64,000 nt of DNA from Penium margaritaceum (lineage: Eukaryota > Streptophyta > Zygnematophyceae > Desmidiales > Peniaceae), in assembly GCA_023375785.1 (NCBI GenBank), contig SZWC01000028.1, positions 624,715 through 688,714 of the forward strand, written 5' to 3'. The translations under genes were made by a program, and so were the position numbers. Below the pieces are notes generated by a model. The model ran no database searches and was not told where the DNA came from. It saw only the letters and a list, made by a program, of their open reading frames with translations. Positions 63,488 to 64,000 of this stretch are shown here, one piece after another; the stretch's first letter is position 1; each line of letters starts with the position of its first letter.

Positions 63488-63869
63488 CACCATTTGTGAC
63501 TCGTGTTATGAGTTCTCAATGTAGACCACACATGGTGGACTTATTCGTTCGTAGTCAATGACGTATGCATCCTTTGGTTGGTCACTGTGCACGCTAGCCA
63601 TACCGTGCCACTGCTTGTTGAAGGTCTTTGTACTTGCTAGTTGATAACTAGTGTTCCCAACCCATTGTTTTCCCCTTTGACCATTTGTGACTCGTGTTAT
63701 GAGTTCTCAATGTAGACCACACATGGTGGACTTATTCGTTCGTAGTCAATGACGTATGCATCCTTTGGTTGGTCACTGTGCACGCTAGCCATACCGTGCC
63801 ACTGCTTGTTGAAGGTCTTTGTACTTGCTAGTTGATAACTAGTGTTCCCAACCCATTGTTTTCCCCTTT
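63488..63869. repeat. Tandem duplication of one A monomer (2 x 191 bp)
   Basis: 63488-63678 and 63679-63869 agree except for the first base. Both have the private variants GAGTTCTCAATGTAGACC and CATGGTGGAC. Confidence 0.92.
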
Positions 63870-64000
63870 GACCATTTGTGACTCGTATTATGCGTTTTCA
63901 ACGTTGACCATATGAAGTGAAATTCTTTCGTCATGGTTTGTGACATATGCATACTTTGGGTGGTCACTGTGCATTGAAGCCACATTGTGCCACTACATAT

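Larger units (their letters stand above)
53978..64000. repeat. Satellite array, segment 5, running off the window
   Basis: It opens with the third copy of monomer Y (53978-54155) and continues to the end of the window inside a B monomer, so the array end is not seen. It includes exact single-monomer duplications of B (58139-58520) and A (63488-63869), a 173-bp shortened E monomer (55296-55468), and a small internal duplication at 60118-60156. R and L units still alternate from about 55.9 kb to 58.6 kb once the B duplication is allowed for. Confidence 0.96.

Overview
The window reads as plant nuclear heterochromatin. It is dominated by one tandem satellite with a monomer of about 191 bp, roughly 290 monomers from about 2291 to the right edge. 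Two Ty1/copia remnants on the minus strand and a thrice-repeated retroposon-like insertion break the pattern. I see no host protein gene, tRNA, rRNA or CRISPR array that I can defend. Plant origin is inferred from the copia type (gag with a CX2CX4HX4C knuckle, plant-like integrase) and from the satellite/LTR landscape. I cannot place the species, and I do not recognise the satellite as a named family.

Layout: 1-1420 is the gag/protease/pre-integrase part of a copia element cut by the window edge. 1421-2290 is unassigned flank with inverted repeats and a short 59-bp-period repeat. The satellite then runs 2291-15927, 16437-33520, 34015-44392, 48771-53476 and 53978-64000. The gaps are three copies (494-509 bp) of one insertion sitting between two divergent monomers (X and Y), and one copia element (44393-48770) with two 700-bp LTRs and a CATTG target-site duplication.

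Satellite organisation: there are five monomer types (A-E), told apart by the bases after a near-invariant start block. They run in the order A-B-C-D-E. Two versions of the unit alternate: an L unit of five monomers (about 953 bp) and an R unit of four (about 762 bp). In R the E monomer carries an A-type tail and A itself is absent. Together they make a nine-monomer higher-order repeat of about 1.71 kb, cleanest at 23249-30091. Elsewhere the register is disturbed by exact one-, two- and three-monomer duplications, hybrid monomers and short deletions, as expected from unequal exchange.

Chronology from the sequence: the X-insertion-Y block was multiplied together with its satellite flanks, so it predates at least part of the amplification. 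The copia element at 44393 splits a D monomer once and is not multiplied; its LTRs differ at about 54 of 700 sites by eye. Two independent pieces, the repeated insertion and the copia LTRs, each carry tRNA-like A and B boxes exactly 45 nt apart on the minus strand.
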